Assembly (NCBI RefSeq): GCF_000017505.1
Contig: NC_009675.1
Coordinates: 4,840,501 to 4,904,500, forward strand
Length of the DNA stretch: 64,000 nt
Reading direction: 5' to 3'
Origin: Anaeromyxobacter sp. Fw109-5
GTDB taxonomy: Bacteria > Myxococcota > Myxococcia > Myxococcales > Anaeromyxobacteraceae
Shown: in pieces, positions 26,237 through 35,380 of the stretch
Layout of the letters: each line of letters opens with the position of its first letter
How positions within the stretch are numbered: the stretch's first letter is position 1
Notes under the pieces: model-generated
Told to the model about the DNA's origin: nothing
Seen by the model: the letters and a program-made list of their open reading frames with translations, nothing else
Database searches by the model: none
Translations under genes and position numbers: made by a program

Positions 26237-26246
26237 ATGCGTGAGG

Positions 26247-26330
26247 GAAGAGAAGTGCAAAGCAGCCTGGTTGAAGGAGGTCCCCCCCCGCCACTTCAGC
26301 TGCGCTTTGCACTTCTCTTTTCTTTTTCTC
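26247..26330 (+). ncRNA. Candidate sigma-54-dependent small RNA or structured leader
   Basis: The predicted transcript starts at the base of a perfect 16-bp inverted repeat: AAGAGAAGTGCAAAGC (26248-26263) and GCTTTGCACTTCTCTT (26304-26319), with a 40-nt loop. A pyrimidine/T-rich tract follows (ttctttttctc, 26320-26330), as in an intrinsic terminator. The loop carries AAGGAGGT (26273-26280), which resembles a Shine-Dalgarno element or a CsrA-type GGA site but has no start codon at a useful distance. The stem is 21 nt from the receiver gene's ATG, so it could instead be a 5' leader that attenuates that gene. The gene set around it (histidine kinase, NtrC regulator, sigma-54 promoter, stem-loop) recalls the Pxr sRNA locus of Myxococcus xanthus; homology was not tested. 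Confidence 0.45.
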
Positions 26331-26339
26331 GCGGCGCGC

Positions 26340-26672
26340 ATGGCCTCGTTCCTCATCGTCGACGCTGACCGCAACTTTCGCGAGGCAATCGCCATCGCGC
26401 TCAGGCTGGACGGGCACACCGCGGTGGTGGTGGCGAGCGCGGACGAGGCGCTCGCCCGGATCGGCCACGGTCCGCTCGACTGCTGCGTCGTGGACGCGCA
26501 CCTGCTCGGCGCCGACGAGGTGCTGGAGGCGGCGGGCGCCGCCGGCGCGCGCACGGTCGTGACCGGACCCCACGAGGACCTGCTCGCCCACGCCGCCCGT
26601 CGCCACCCGCTCGCGCAGCCGCTCGCCAAGCCCTTCGCCGCCGACGCGCTGGCGCACCTGCCGGCTTCCTGA
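26340..26672 (+). CDS. Stand-alone response regulator receiver domain
   Basis: A 110-residue protein starts at ATG 26340. It keeps the receiver residues: the acidic pair in FLIVDADRNF, the phospho-acceptor Asp in CCVVDAHLLGADEV (near residue 50), the Thr in TVVTGPHED and the Lys in LAKPFAADAL. There is no output domain, so it would act as a phosphorylation sink, a phosphotransfer step, or through protein contact. No Shine-Dalgarno sequence precedes the ATG. The frame is open upstream to 26220 across the sigma-54 element and the stem-loop, but I see no start signal there. It lies just after the kinase/NtrC operon. Confidence 0.7.
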   Translation: MASFLIVDADRNFREAIAIALRLDGHTAVVVASADEALARIGHGPLDCCVVDAHLLGADEVLEAAGAAGARTVVTGPHEDLLAHAARRHPLAQPLAKPFAADALAHLPAS

Positions 26673-26753
26673 TCCCGGACGCGAACGCAGGCGCGCCCGC
26701 CGTACCGCGCGGTGCGCGGCGCGACGGGCGCGAACACGCCGTCGATGCGCGGC

Positions 26754-28223
26754 CTACAGGAGGATCGCGCCGGCCGCCTGCGCGAGCCGCACGACCGGAT
26801 CCGCGACGATGCCGAGCAGCACGACCACCGCCACCGCGGCCGCCAGCGCGAAGGACATCGCGGGAGACGAGAGCGTCTCGCTCTCCCCCACCGCCGGCCG
26901 CATGTACATGTAGACCACGACGCGCAGGTAGTAGTAGACGCCCATCGCGCTCGTCACGACGCCCAGGATCGCGAGGCCGTAGAGCTCCGCGCCGACCGCC
27001 GCCTGGAAGATGTAGAGCTTCCCGACGAAGCCGGCGGTGGGCGGCACGCCCGCCAGCGAGAGCAGGAACACCGCCATCGCGAAGGCGAGCGCCGGGCGCC
27101 GCCGCGCGAGGCCCGCGAAGCGCTCGAGGTCCCAGGCCTCCGCCGGCTCGTCGTCGAGCCGCGACCGCCGCTCGAGCGCCCCCACCACCGCGAACGCGCC
27201 GATGGCCGTCGCCGCGTACGCGGCGAGGTAGAAGAGCAGCCCCGCGAGCGCCTTCTCGCGCGCGCCCGCCACCGAGGCGGACAGCACGCCGACGAGCAGG
27301 TACCCGGCGTGCGCCACCGAGGAGTACGCGAGCATCCGCTTCACCGAGCGCTGCGGCACGGCGAGCAGGTTCCCGAAGATCATGGTCAGCACGGCGAGGC
27401 CGGCGAGGATGCCGGAGAACGCGCTCGCCTGCGCGACGGTGCCCGCCTCGGCGGAGAGGAAGATGCGGACGAGGAAGGCGAACGCGGCGGTCTTCACGCC
27501 GGCCGCCATGAACGCGGTCACGGGCGTCGGCGCGCCCTCGTACACGTCCGGCGTCCAGGCGTGGAACGGGACCGCCGCGATCTTGAAGGCGATGCCGGAG
27601 GCGACGAGGGCGAGCCCGGCGAGGTAGAGCGAGGAGCCCCGCCCCTTCGCGAGCTCGGCGAACAGCGTCGAGCCGCTCGCCCCGTAGAGCAGCGCCGTGC
27701 CGTAGAGCAGCAGCGCCGAGGAGATGGCGCCCAGCACGAGGTACTTGAACGCCGCCTCCGACGGGCGCTTGCCGCGGCGGAGGTAGGCGGCGAGCGAGTA
27801 GGTCGCGAGGCTCATGACCTCGATGGCGATGAACGCCACGAGGAGGTCGGTCGCCATCCCGAGCAGCGCCATGCCGGCGGAGCCGAACAGGGCGAGCGCG
27901 TAGAACTCGCCGCGCTCCGCGTTGCGGGCGCGCAGCCAGCCCGCGCCGATCAGGGCGGAGAGGGCGAGCCCTCCGCAGACGACCACGGTCACGAAGGCCG
28001 AGAAGTCGTCCGCCACCGCCTGCCGGCCGAAGACGTAGCCCGAGACGGGGCGCAGCACCGCCGCCGCGCCGGCGGCCGCGGCGAACACGACCGTGATGCC
28101 GGCCTGGTACCCGCGCCGCCCCGAGACGAGGAACACCTCGCTGAGGAGCACCGCGAGCGCCCCGACCGTGAGGATCGCGATCGGCAGGAGCGCCAGGAAG
28201 TCGTTCGTCGGGAAGCCGTTCAT
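26754..28223 (-). CDS. nuoN: NADH-quinone oxidoreductase subunit N
   Basis: A 489-residue polytopic membrane protein is predicted from ATG 28223, one base after the nuoM stop; a GTG at 28238 is a less likely start. It has about 13-14 hydrophobic helices of the Mrp antiporter-like fold. The key proton-channel residues are visible: the TM5 glutamate in [14 protein letters not shown] and the TM7 lysine in [33 protein letters not shown] (only the first part quoted counts as the helix). It is the third gene of nuoL-nuoM-nuoN. In complex I it is the antiporter-like subunit nearest the quinone arm. Confidence 0.95.
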   Translation of the reverse strand: MNGFPTNDFLALLPIAILTVGALAVLLSEVFLVSGRRGYQAGITVVFAAAAGAAAVLRPVSGYVFGRQAVADDFSAFVTVVVCGGLALSALIGAGWLRARNAERGEFYALALFGSAGMALLGMATDLLVAFIAIEVMSLATYSLAAYLRRGKRPSEAAFKYLVLGAISSALLLYGTALLYGASGSTLFAELAKGRGSSLYLAGLALVASGIAFKIAAVPFHAWTPDVYEGAPTPVTAFMAAGVKTAAFAFLVRIFLSAEAGTVAQASAFSGILAGLAVLTMIFGNLLAVPQRSVKRMLAYSSVAHAGYLLVGVLSASVAGAREKALAGLLFYLAAYAATAIGAFAVVGALERRSRLDDEPAEAWDLERFAGLARRRPALAFAMAVFLLSLAGVPPTAGFVGKLYIFQAAVGAELYGLAILGVVTSAMGVYYYLRVVVYMYMRPAVGESETLSSPAMSFALAAAVAVVVLLGIVADPVVRLAQAAGAILL

Positions 28224-28224
28224 G

Positions 28225-29829
28225 TCAGTGAGCCCCACCGGTGGGGAGGACGATCGGGAGCGTGGGGGCGGGGGCCGCGGCTCCGGCGCGGACGGACACC
28301 GCCGGCGCGATGGTGCCGACCTGCGGCCCGGTGCCCAGCCGCTGCTCGACCTGCTGGAAGCGCGCGATGAGCCGATCGACCGCCGGCTTCGCCGGCGCGA
28401 GGAACGGCCCCGGCAGGATCCCCATCACCACGATGAGCGCGATCATCGGGGCGAGCACGAAGCCCTCGCGCACGGAGAGATCCGGGAGCCCCCGGTTGGC
28501 CGGGTTGCGCATCGGCCCGAAGAACACCCGCTCGACCAGGATCAGCATGTAGACCGCGCCGAGGATGACGCCGAGCGCGCCGAGCGTCGCGAAGAGCGAC
28601 GCCGACTGCAGCCGCGAGAGCCAGCTGCCCGAGAGGATGAGGAACTCGCCCACGAAGCCGTTCGTGCCCGGGAGGCCGACCGACGAGAGCGTGACGATCA
28701 CGAACGCGGTCGCGATCAACGGCACCTGCCGCGCGAGCCCGCCGTACTCTGCGATGAGGCGCGTGTGGCGCCGCTCGTACAGCATGCCGACGATGAGGAA
28801 CAGCGCCCCCGTCGACACGCCGTGGTTCAGCATCTGGTAGACCGAGCCGGTGAGCCCCTCCGCCGAGAGGGCGACGAGCCCGAGCATCACGAAGCCGAGG
28901 TGCGAGACCGAGGAGTAGGCGACGAGCCGCTTCATGTCCGTCTGCACGAGCGACATGAGCGCGCCGTAGATGATGCCGATCACCGCGAGCGTCGCGATGG
29001 CCGTCCGGTACTGGAGCGCCGCCTCGGGGAAGAGCGGGAGCGCGTAGCGGAAGAAGCCGAAGGTGCCCATCTTGAGGAGCACGCCGGCCAGGATCACCGA
29101 CCCGGCCGTGGGCGCCTCGGTGTGCGCGTCGGGCAGCCAGGTGTGGAGCGGGAACATCGGCACCTTCACCGCGAACGCCAGGGCGAAGGCGAGGAAGAGC
29201 CAGCCGGCCGCCTGCGGCGTCACCGCCAGCGACTGCCGGGCCTGGACGTAGTCGAAGGTCCCGCCGTCGTGGAAGTACACGTACAGGATCGCGAGCAGCA
29301 TGAGGACGCTCGCGGCGAAGGTGTAGACGAAGAACTTCACCGTCGCGTACAGCCGGTTCTGCGAGCCCCACACGCCGATGAGCAGGTACATCGGCACGAG
29401 GATGAGCTCCCAGAACACGTAGAAGAGCACGAGGTCGAGGGCGGCGAAGGTCCCGATCATCGCCGTCTCGAGCACGAGCAGCGCGATCATGAACTCCTTC
29501 ACGCGCTCCTCGACCGCCCGCCACGCCGAGAGGATCACGATCGGGGTCAGCACGGTCGTGAGCATCACGAGCAGGAGCGCCACGCCGTCGAGCCCGACGT
29601 GGTAGCCGATCCCGATCGACTGGATCCACGGCGTGAACTGCTCGAACTGGAACTCCGGCGCGCCGGGCGAGGCGTCGAACCCGAACCACAGCCCCAGCGA
29701 CAGCAGGAAGGTGAGCAGCGAGAACGACAGCGTGATGGCCCGGTGCTGGCCCGGCTCGTCGCGCGGGACGAGCACGAGCGCGAGGGCGCCGGCCGCGGGG
29801 AGGAAGGTGACGACGGTGAGCAGGTTCAC
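28225..29829 (-). CDS. nuoM: NADH-quinone oxidoreductase subunit M
   Basis: A 534-residue polytopic protein starts at GTG 29829, three bases after the nuoL stop. Family blocks include [39 protein letters not shown] with the TM5 glutamate, [20 protein letters not shown] with the TM7 lysine, and [15 protein letters not shown]. It would translocate protons as a central antiporter-like subunit of complex I. The nearly abutting gene order nuoL-M-N indicates translational coupling. Confidence 0.96.
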   Translation of the reverse strand: MNLLTVVTFLPAAGALALVLVPRDEPGQHRAITLSFSLLTFLLSLGLWFGFDASPGAPEFQFEQFTPWIQSIGIGYHVGLDGVALLLVMLTTVLTPIVILSAWRAVEERVKEFMIALLVLETAMIGTFAALDLVLFYVFWELILVPMYLLIGVWGSQNRLYATVKFFVYTFAASVLMLLAILYVYFHDGGTFDYVQARQSLAVTPQAAGWLFLAFALAFAVKVPMFPLHTWLPDAHTEAPTAGSVILAGVLLKMGTFGFFRYALPLFPEAALQYRTAIATLAVIGIIYGALMSLVQTDMKRLVAYSSVSHLGFVMLGLVALSAEGLTGSVYQMLNHGVSTGALFLIVGMLYERRHTRLIAEYGGLARQVPLIATAFVIVTLSSVGLPGTNGFVGEFLILSGSWLSRLQSASLFATLGALGVILGAVYMLILVERVFFGPMRNPANRGLPDLSVREGFVLAPMIALIVVMGILPGPFLAPAKPAVDRLIARFQQVEQRLGTGPQVGTIAPAVSVRAGAAAPAPTLPIVLPTGGAH

Positions 29830-29832
29830 GAG

Positions 29833-31863
29833 CTAGCGCCCTCCCGCGCCGAGGACCGTCCAGAGGATCACCGCCGCGGCGACGGCCATCACCGCCGCGT
29901 AGCGCTGCAGGTCGCCGTTCTGCGCGACCCGGAACATCGACCCGGCGAACCCCACCGCGCGCGCGACGCCGTTCACGAACAGCCCGTCGATGGCGAAGAC
30001 GTCCACGATGCGCCACAGGCCGTAGGCGACGAGCCGCAGCGGCTCGATGATGATCGCCTGGTAGAGCTCGTCGACCCGGAACTTGTCGTAGGCGAAGCGG
30101 TACACGCGCGGGAACGCGAGCGCGAGCTTGCCGGGGACCGCGATGGCGGGGCCGGCGTACATCGTCCAGGCGACGAGGGTGCCGAGCGCGGCGATGCCCC
30201 AGGCCGCGAAGTACGGCCAGCTCGGGTGCTCGCCGGCGTGCAGGTGCTCCACCTCGAGGAGCCGCGCCGTGCCGGCCGCGAACACCGGCTGGACGAAGCG
30301 CTCGAACACGTGGCCGAGCGGGCCGTGCACCGGGAGCGCCAGCACCGCCGCGACCACCGCCAGGATCGCGAGGATCCAGAGGGGGATGGTCATCACCGGC
30401 GACGACTCGTGCGCGTGCTCGGCGGCGTGGGTGCGGGGCTTGCCGACGAAGGTGAGGAAGAACAGGCGCGACATGTAGAAGGCGGTGCCGAGGGCGGCGA
30501 CGGCCCCGAGCACGTAGGCGATCTGGCCGACCTGGTGCCACGCCGGGTTGTGGCTGAAGAGCGCGTTCCCGAGGATCGCGTCCTTCGACCAGAAGCCGGA
30601 GAGCGGGACGAAGCCCGTGATGGCGAGCGTCGCGATCCCGAAGGTCGCCGCCGTGTGCGGCATCTTCTTGAGGAGCCCGCCCATCTTGCGGATGTCGGTC
30701 TCGTCGCCCATGCCGTGCATCACCGAGCCGGCGCCGAGGAAGAGGCAGGCCTTGAAGAACGCGTGCGTGACGAGGTGCAGCACGCCCGCCCACCACGCAC
30801 CCACGCCCACGCCGATGAACATGAAGCCGAGCTGGCTCACGGTCGAGTAGGCGAGGACCTTCTTGATGTCGGTCTGGACGAAGGCGATGAGCGCCGCGAA
30901 CAGCGCGGTGAGCGCGCCCACGATGGTCACCGTCGCCATCGCGGCGGGCGCCAGCGAGAAGAGGTACGCGTTGCGCGCCACCAGGTAGACGCCGGCGGTG
31001 ACCATGGTCGCCGCGTGGATGAGGGCGGAGACGGGGGTCGGGCCGGCCATGGCGTCGGGCAGCCAGACGTAGAGCGGGAGCTGGGCGCTCTTGCCGCACG
31101 CGCCGACGAAGAGCCCGATCAGCGCGAAGGTGATCGCCCACTGGAAGGTGCGGCCCGCGAAGGTGCCCACCTGGATCGTGGCGGCGGGGTCGATCGTCCG
31201 GGCGATGGCCTGCAGGTCACCGTAGCTCGCGGTGCCGAAGATCGAGAGGAGCGCGAACAGGCCGATGAGGAAGCCGAAGTCGCCGATGCGGTTGGTGACG
31301 AACGCCTTGCGGCCGGCGAACGCCTTCGCCGGGTCCGTGTACCAGAACCCGATGAGCAGGTAGCTGCAGAGGCCGACGCCCTCCCAGCCCACGAACGTCA
31401 GCACGAGCGTGTCGCCGAGGACGAGCGTGAGCATCGCCGCGACGAACAGGTTCAGGTACGTGAAGTACCGGGCGTACCCGGCGTCGTCCTCATGGGACAT
31501 GTACGACGCCGAGTAGATGTGGATGAGCGTGCCGACGCCCGTGACGACCATGATCATCGTCCCGGAGAGCCGGTCGACGAACAGCCCCCAGCCGATCGAG
31601 ACGAGCGCCCGTCCGTCCGGACCGGCGACCCGGATCCAGGGCTCGCCGCGGAAGTGCAGGACGCCGCCCTGCACCACCCACGCGAAGGCGACGGTCGAGA
31701 CGATGAGCGCACCGATCATCGCGCCGAGCGCGACGAGGGTGACGTTCCCCTTCCCGATCCGCCGCCCGACGAGCCCGTTCACGATCGCGCCCGCGAGCGG
31801 GAAGAGGATGATCGCCCAGAGATAGGACTCTGCAGCCGTAGGAGAGGCTACGATAGGGGGCAT
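29833..31863 (-). CDS. nuoL: NADH-quinone oxidoreductase subunit L
   Basis: A 676-residue protein is predicted from ATG 31863; upstream in-frame codons to 31956 would enter the selA gene region and are not used. Conserved blocks include GWGLFVDRLSGTMIMVVTGVG, FVGWEGVGLCSYLLIGFW (TM5 glutamate), CGKSAQLPLYVWLPDAMAGP (TM7 lysine) and STVSQLGFMFIGVGVGA. The C-terminus has the extra amphipathic and final helices expected of NuoL, the distal proton channel. The gene heads a three-gene nuoLMN unit; nuoA-K do not lie upstream, where selA is transcribed in the opposite direction. The remaining complex I genes must be elsewhere, or this serves as a separate membrane module. Confidence 0.96.
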   Translation of the reverse strand: MPPIVASPTAAESYLWAIILFPLAGAIVNGLVGRRIGKGNVTLVALGAMIGALIVSTVAFAWVVQGGVLHFRGEPWIRVAGPDGRALVSIGWGLFVDRLSGTMIMVVTGVGTLIHIYSASYMSHEDDAGYARYFTYLNLFVAAMLTLVLGDTLVLTFVGWEGVGLCSYLLIGFWYTDPAKAFAGRKAFVTNRIGDFGFLIGLFALLSIFGTASYGDLQAIARTIDPAATIQVGTFAGRTFQWAITFALIGLFVGACGKSAQLPLYVWLPDAMAGPTPVSALIHAATMVTAGVYLVARNAYLFSLAPAAMATVTIVGALTALFAALIAFVQTDIKKVLAYSTVSQLGFMFIGVGVGAWWAGVLHLVTHAFFKACLFLGAGSVMHGMGDETDIRKMGGLLKKMPHTAATFGIATLAITGFVPLSGFWSKDAILGNALFSHNPAWHQVGQIAYVLGAVAALGTAFYMSRLFFLTFVGKPRTHAAEHAHESSPVMTIPLWILAILAVVAAVLALPVHGPLGHVFERFVQPVFAAGTARLLEVEHLHAGEHPSWPYFAAWGIAALGTLVAWTMYAGPAIAVPGKLALAFPRVYRFAYDKFRVDELYQAIIIEPLRLVAYGLWRIVDVFAIDGLFVNGVARAVGFAGSMFRVAQNGDLQRYAAVMAVAAAVILWTVLGAGGR

Positions 31864-31900
31864 AGGAGTGCGCGAAGGATTACCCGCTCCAGACAGGTTA

Positions 31901-31915
31901 GACAAGGCTCTTGTC
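31901..31915. promoter_or_regulatory. Palindrome in the selA-nuoL divergent region
   Basis: GACAAG-GCT-CTTGTC (31901-31915) is a perfect 6-bp inverted repeat in the 80-bp space between the nuoL and selA starts. AGACA also repeats at 31891 and 31900. It is well placed to be an operator controlling one or both genes. Confidence 0.4.
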
Positions 31916-31943
31916 AGCGGAAAACCTCCGGTAGCATGCGGAC

Positions 31944-33380
31944 ATGAGCACTCCAAATTCCGGGACGAGCCCCCCGTCCGAGGCTCGGAAATTGCCTCGC
32001 GCCGACAGGCTGCTGGAAGCGGCCGACAGGGCGGGCCTCGTACGCAGGCTCGGCCACGGCGCGGTGATGGAGGCGGTGCGCGCTGCCCTGGAGCGGCTCC
32101 GGGCGGAGATCCTGGCCGGCGCGGCCTGTCCAGCGCCCGAGGCCATCGAGCGTGACCTCCTCGAGCGGCTGGAGTCCGCCGCGCGCGGCTCCCTCCGGCC
32201 GGTGATCAACGCCACCGGCGTGGTCGTCCACACCAACCTCGGCCGCGCGCCGCTCTCGGAGGAGACGATCGACGCGATGCGGCGTGCCGCCGCGGGCTAC
32301 ACGAACCTCGAGTACGACCTCGAGGCCGGGGAGCGCGGCGATCGCTACGGCCACGCCGAGGCCCCCCTGTGCCGGCTCACCGGAGCCGAGGCCGCCGTGG
32401 TGGTGAACAACAACGCCTCGGCGGTGATGCTCGCCCTCGCCGCGCTCATGCCTGCGCGCCCAACGGGCGACTCGCCGGCGGAGGGGGCGCCCGAGGTGGT
32501 CGTCTCCCGTGGCCAGCTCGTCGAGATCGGCGGCGGGTTCCGCATCCCGGACGTCCTGCGTCGCTCCGGCGCAACGCTCGTCGAGGTGGGCACGACGAAC
32601 CGCACCTACCGGCGCGACTACGAGGACGCGATCGGCCCCCGCACGCGCATCCTCATGTCGGTGCACCGCTCGAACTTCCGGGTACAGGGGTTCGTGCACG
32701 ACCCGTCGCTGGAGGACCTCGTGTCGCTCGGGCGCGAGCGCGATCTGTGGGTGGTGGACGACCTCGGCTCGGGCACGCTGCTCGCCACGGCGCCCCACGG
32801 CCTGGGCGTCGAGCCGACCGTGCAGGAGCGGGTCCGCGCCGGCGCGGACCTCGTCTGCTTCTCCGGCGACAAGCTGCTCGGCGGTCCGCAGGCGGGGATC
32901 CTCGTCGGCCGGCGCGAGGCGATCCGGCGCGTGAAGCGCCACCCGCTCATGCGCGCGCTCCGCGTGGACAAGGTCACCCTGGCCGGCCTCTCCGCGACGC
33001 TCGCCCACTACGAGCGCGGCGAGGCGCTCGAGGCGATCCCGGTCTGGCGCGCCATCTCGGCGCCGGCGCAGGCGCTGCGGGAGCGCGCCGAGCGCTGGCG
33101 GGCGGCCCTCGGCGACGCGGGCGCGGCGTGCGCGGTGCTCCCCGGTCAGTCGGCGGTGGGCGGCGGCTCGCTGCCGGAGGTGACGATCCCGACCTCGGTG
33201 CTCGCCCTCCCCCCCGGCGATCCCCACGCGCTGCTCGCGCGGCTGCGGCGCTGCGATCCGCCCGTGATCGCGCGCATCGAGGAGGACCGGGTCGTGCTCG
33301 ATCCGCGCACGGTGCTGCCGGGGGAGGACGAGCCGCTGGTGCGGTGTCTCGTGGAGGCGCTCGGGCGCTCGGGGCGGTAG
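31944..33380 (+). CDS. selA: L-seryl-tRNA(Sec) selenium transferase
   Basis: A 478-residue PLP enzyme starts at ATG 31944. The family sequence is clear: PVINATGVVVHTNLGRAPLS, AAGYTNLEYDLEAGERGDRY, VVNNNASAVMLALAAL, HRSNFRVQGF, VVDDLGSGTLL and the PLP-lysine block FSGDKLLGGPQAGILVGRR. It converts Ser-tRNA(Sec) to Sec-tRNA(Sec) using selenophosphate, supplying SelB (18125). The gene diverges from nuoL by 80 bp. Its stop codon (33378-33380) directly abuts a hexanucleotide repeat array. Confidence 0.97.
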   Translation: MSTPNSGTSPPSEARKLPRADRLLEAADRAGLVRRLGHGAVMEAVRAALERLRAEILAGAACPAPEAIERDLLERLESAARGSLRPVINATGVVVHTNLGRAPLSEETIDAMRRAAAGYTNLEYDLEAGERGDRYGHAEAPLCRLTGAEAAVVVNNNASAVMLALAALMPARPTGDSPAEGAPEVVVSRGQLVEIGGGFRIPDVLRRSGATLVEVGTTNRTYRRDYEDAIGPRTRILMSVHRSNFRVQGFVHDPSLEDLVSLGRERDLWVVDDLGSGTLLATAPHGLGVEPTVQERVRAGADLVCFSGDKLLGGPQAGILVGRREAIRRVKRHPLMRALRVDKVTLAGLSATLAHYERGEALEAIPVWRAISAPAQALRERAERWRAALGDAGAACAVLPGQSAVGGGSLPEVTIPTSVLALPPGDPHALLARLRRCDPPVIARIEEDRVVLDPRTVLPGEDEPLVRCLVEALGRSGR

Positions 33381-33486
33381 GTCGGGGTCGCGGTCGCGGT
33401 CGCGCGCGGGGTCGCGCGTCGCGGGCGCGGTCGGGGTCGCGGGCGCGGTCGGGGTCGCGGTCGCGGTCGGGGTCGCGGTCGGGTGT
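33381..33486. repeat. Hexanucleotide tandem array (GGTCGC/GGTCGG), left boundary
   Basis: About 106 bp made of degenerate GGTCGC, GGTCGG and GGGCGC units begin at the base after the selA stop. A short remnant, GGTCGGGGTCGCGGTC, recurs at 33499-33515 after a unique stretch. The same repeat type recurs at 35381-35440 on the other side of the HNH gene. Confidence 0.85.
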
Positions 33487-34019
33487 GTAGGATCGAAAGG
33501 TCGGGGTCGCGGTCTCTTCATTCGTCACATCCCACTGCGACAGCACGCGCATTCGGGCAGGTCGTGTGCCGTCGCCCGTACGCAGACGGGGGCTCGGGCA
33601 TCGAGGGAGAAGCGCTCAGTTCTCGGCGCGCCTCGCGCATCGCACGGGCGGGTCTTCGTCGCCGTCGACGCGAGGACTGGGGAGCGGGCGGAGCAGGTCC
33701 GAGGAAGGTCGCGCAACCGTCTAGCAGCATTCACTAATAGTCCCTGCTATCTCCAGCGACAGCGCTTGCGGGCCACTCGAGTCCCAGTTGCGGTGGGTGA
33801 ATGTTGCCCTCTTGACGAGGTTCGAGACGAAACGCGCTCACACGTCTTCGGCGCGTCGGGAACACGCTCCTCGCGAGCGTAGGCAGGGCGCGCCGTGCGC
33901 GTCCTGCGCGCCGCGTGGATGGCGAAGGGGCGGGCCCGGAACGCAGCGCAGGCGCGAGCCTGGTGCGTTCCAGGAGAGCCGCAAATCGCGTGTTACGAAC
34001 GGTGCACAGGAGGTGCACC
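33487..34019. other. Gene-free region upstream of the HNH nuclease
   Basis: About 530 bp with no convincing gene. It is visibly less GC-rich in places than the surroundings (for example around 33517-33560 and 33721-33760). It holds a short repeat remnant at 33499-33515, a 6-bp inverted repeat (TAGCAG at 33722, CTGCTA at 33744), and the hairpin next to the HNH start (34001-34019). I see no tRNA or terminator here. Confidence 0.6.
34001..34019 (+). promoter_or_regulatory. Hairpin presenting the Shine-Dalgarno of the HNH gene in its loop
   Basis: GGTGCAC (34001-34007) and GTGCACC (34013-34019) form a perfect 7-bp stem whose 5-nt loop is AGGAG, the core of the ribosome-binding site. The ATG follows at 34020. 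The arrangement may expose or restrict the site, and so tune expression of a potentially toxic nuclease. Confidence 0.5.
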
Positions 34020-35186
34020 ATGCCCGCGATCGCCCCTTCCGCCCTCGACTCGACCCTGCTCGCCCAGCGCCTGCGCGAGCTCGCAGGCCAGGAGCGCGAC
34101 GTCCAGGTCGAGTTCCTCCTCCACCTCGAGGAGTTCGATCGCCGCCGCGCCTACGTGGAGGCCGGCTACCCCTCGCTCTGGGCGTATTGCCTGGAGGTGC
34201 TCCACCTGCGCGAGGGCGCTGCCGGGCGACGCATCCAGGCGATGCGGGTGCTGTGCCGGTTCCCCAGCCTCGAGGACGCCCTGCGCGACGGGCGCCTGGG
34301 TTTGTCCACCGTCCAGCTGCTCGGCCAGGTGCTGACCGAGGAGAACCTGCCCGACCTCGTCGGCCGTGCCGCCTACCGCACCAAGGCCGAGGTGGATCAC
34401 CTCGTCGCCTCGCTCCAGGCGCGCACGGCTCCGCGGACGGGCCTGCGCAAGCTGCCCGACCGCGCCTCAGCCGCGAGCGCCCCGGCGCTGCCGCTGGCGA
34501 CAGTCCATGCCGGACCTGCCGAGCCGCAGGAGGCGATCCCCGCGCCGGCGGCGGCTGGTGGGTCGCTGCCGCCCACGGTCTCCGCGCTGCCCGACGTTCC
34601 TCGCCCGAAGGCGCGGGCGGAGACCCGCGCCGTGAGCGAGAGCGGCTGGTCGCTGCGGGTCACCATCGACCGGGGCTGCAAGGAGGACCTCGAGACGCTC
34701 ACCGCGCTGCTCTCGCACAAGATCCCGGACGGCGATCTCGCGGCGGTGCTCCGGGAGGCCATCCGCTGCGCCGTCGAGAAGCACGGCAAGCGCAAGGGCG
34801 CGATCGCGCCGGAGCGGCAGCGGAAGGCCGACCGGGAGACACGTCCCTCCGCCGAGCCCGCCGCGCCCACGAGCACGATCCCGGCGATAGTGCGGCGCGA
34901 GGTCTGGAAGCGCGACGGCGGACGCTGCGCCTGGGTCGCTCCGGACGGGCGGCGCTGCGACAGCCGCTGGCAGCTGGAGCTCGACCACATCCAGCCGCTC
35001 GCTCTGGGGGGGCTCTCGACGCTCGACAATCTCCGGGTCGCCTGCAAGCCCCATAACCTGTTGCACGCCGAACAGACCTATGGGCGCGAGCACATGGATC
35101 GTTTCCGGCGTGAGAGCGTCTCCGAGCGGACGGGGCATGCCGGCACCGCGCCAGCTGCCATTCAGCAGGGCTTGTGGGCAACGTGA
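34020..35186 (+). CDS. DUF222-like HNH endonuclease
   Basis: A 388-residue protein starts at ATG 34020. The N-terminal helical domain (about residues 1-145) has the repeated-family pattern RRRAYVEAGYPSLWAYCLEVLHL, RIQAMRVLCRFP, RLGLSTVQLLGQVLTEEN and KAEVDHLVASLQARTAPRTG. A Pro/Ala linker follows. The C-terminal HNH domain has RREVWKRDGGRCAW, a CxW/RRC zinc-type pattern, ELDHIQPLALGG and NLRVACKPHN. The HNH His residues are intact, so nuclease activity is plausible; its target is unknown. Related genes occur in many copies in Myxococcota and Actinobacteria, and their role is unsettled. Repeat arrays lie on both sides, and each array adjoins the 3' end of a conserved gene. Confidence 0.88.
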   Translation: MPAIAPSALDSTLLAQRLRELAGQERDVQVEFLLHLEEFDRRRAYVEAGYPSLWAYCLEVLHLREGAAGRRIQAMRVLCRFPSLEDALRDGRLGLSTVQLLGQVLTEENLPDLVGRAAYRTKAEVDHLVASLQARTAPRTGLRKLPDRASAASAPALPLATVHAGPAEPQEAIPAPAAAGGSLPPTVSALPDVPRPKARAETRAVSESGWSLRVTIDRGCKEDLETLTALLSHKIPDGDLAAVLREAIRCAVEKHGKRKGAIAPERQRKADRETRPSAEPAAPTSTIPAIVRREVWKRDGGRCAWVAPDGRRCDSRWQLELDHIQPLALGGLSTLDNLRVACKPHNLLHAEQTYGREHMDRFRRESVSERTGHAGTAPAAIQQGLWAT

Positions 35187-35380
35187 CCGCGGTCGGCGGA
35201 ACGGGAGCAAAGCCGACCGCAGCGCGGCGCGGCGACGCGGCGGACGCGCGGCGACGCCGCCTCTCCGGCCCCTCGTGCCCGCATCTTTTCGCTCGTACTG
35301 CTCCCTCTCGCGTGCCCACCGCGGTCGCGCGGTCGGCACCTCGTCCCGAGTCCAGGACGAGCCGATGTGATGAATGACAA

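Noticed and set aside
28093-31947. 1284-codon plus-strand frame opposite nuoLMN
   Set aside because: Composed of charged low-complexity sequence; nuoL, nuoM and nuoN on the other strand are unmistakable.
18125-33380. Search for in-frame TGA selenocysteine codons in genes near selA and selB
   Set aside because: All neighbouring genes end at normal stops where family length ends, so no selenoprotein could be supported in this window.
33381-33486. Repeat array considered as CRISPR
   Set aside because: Units are contiguous hexamers without spacers and there are no cas genes.
33819-33828. GGTTCGAGAC resembling a tRNA T-loop near selA, considered as selC
   Set aside because: The flanking bases do not form a T-stem and no acceptor or anticodon arm fits, so no tRNA(Sec) is claimed.
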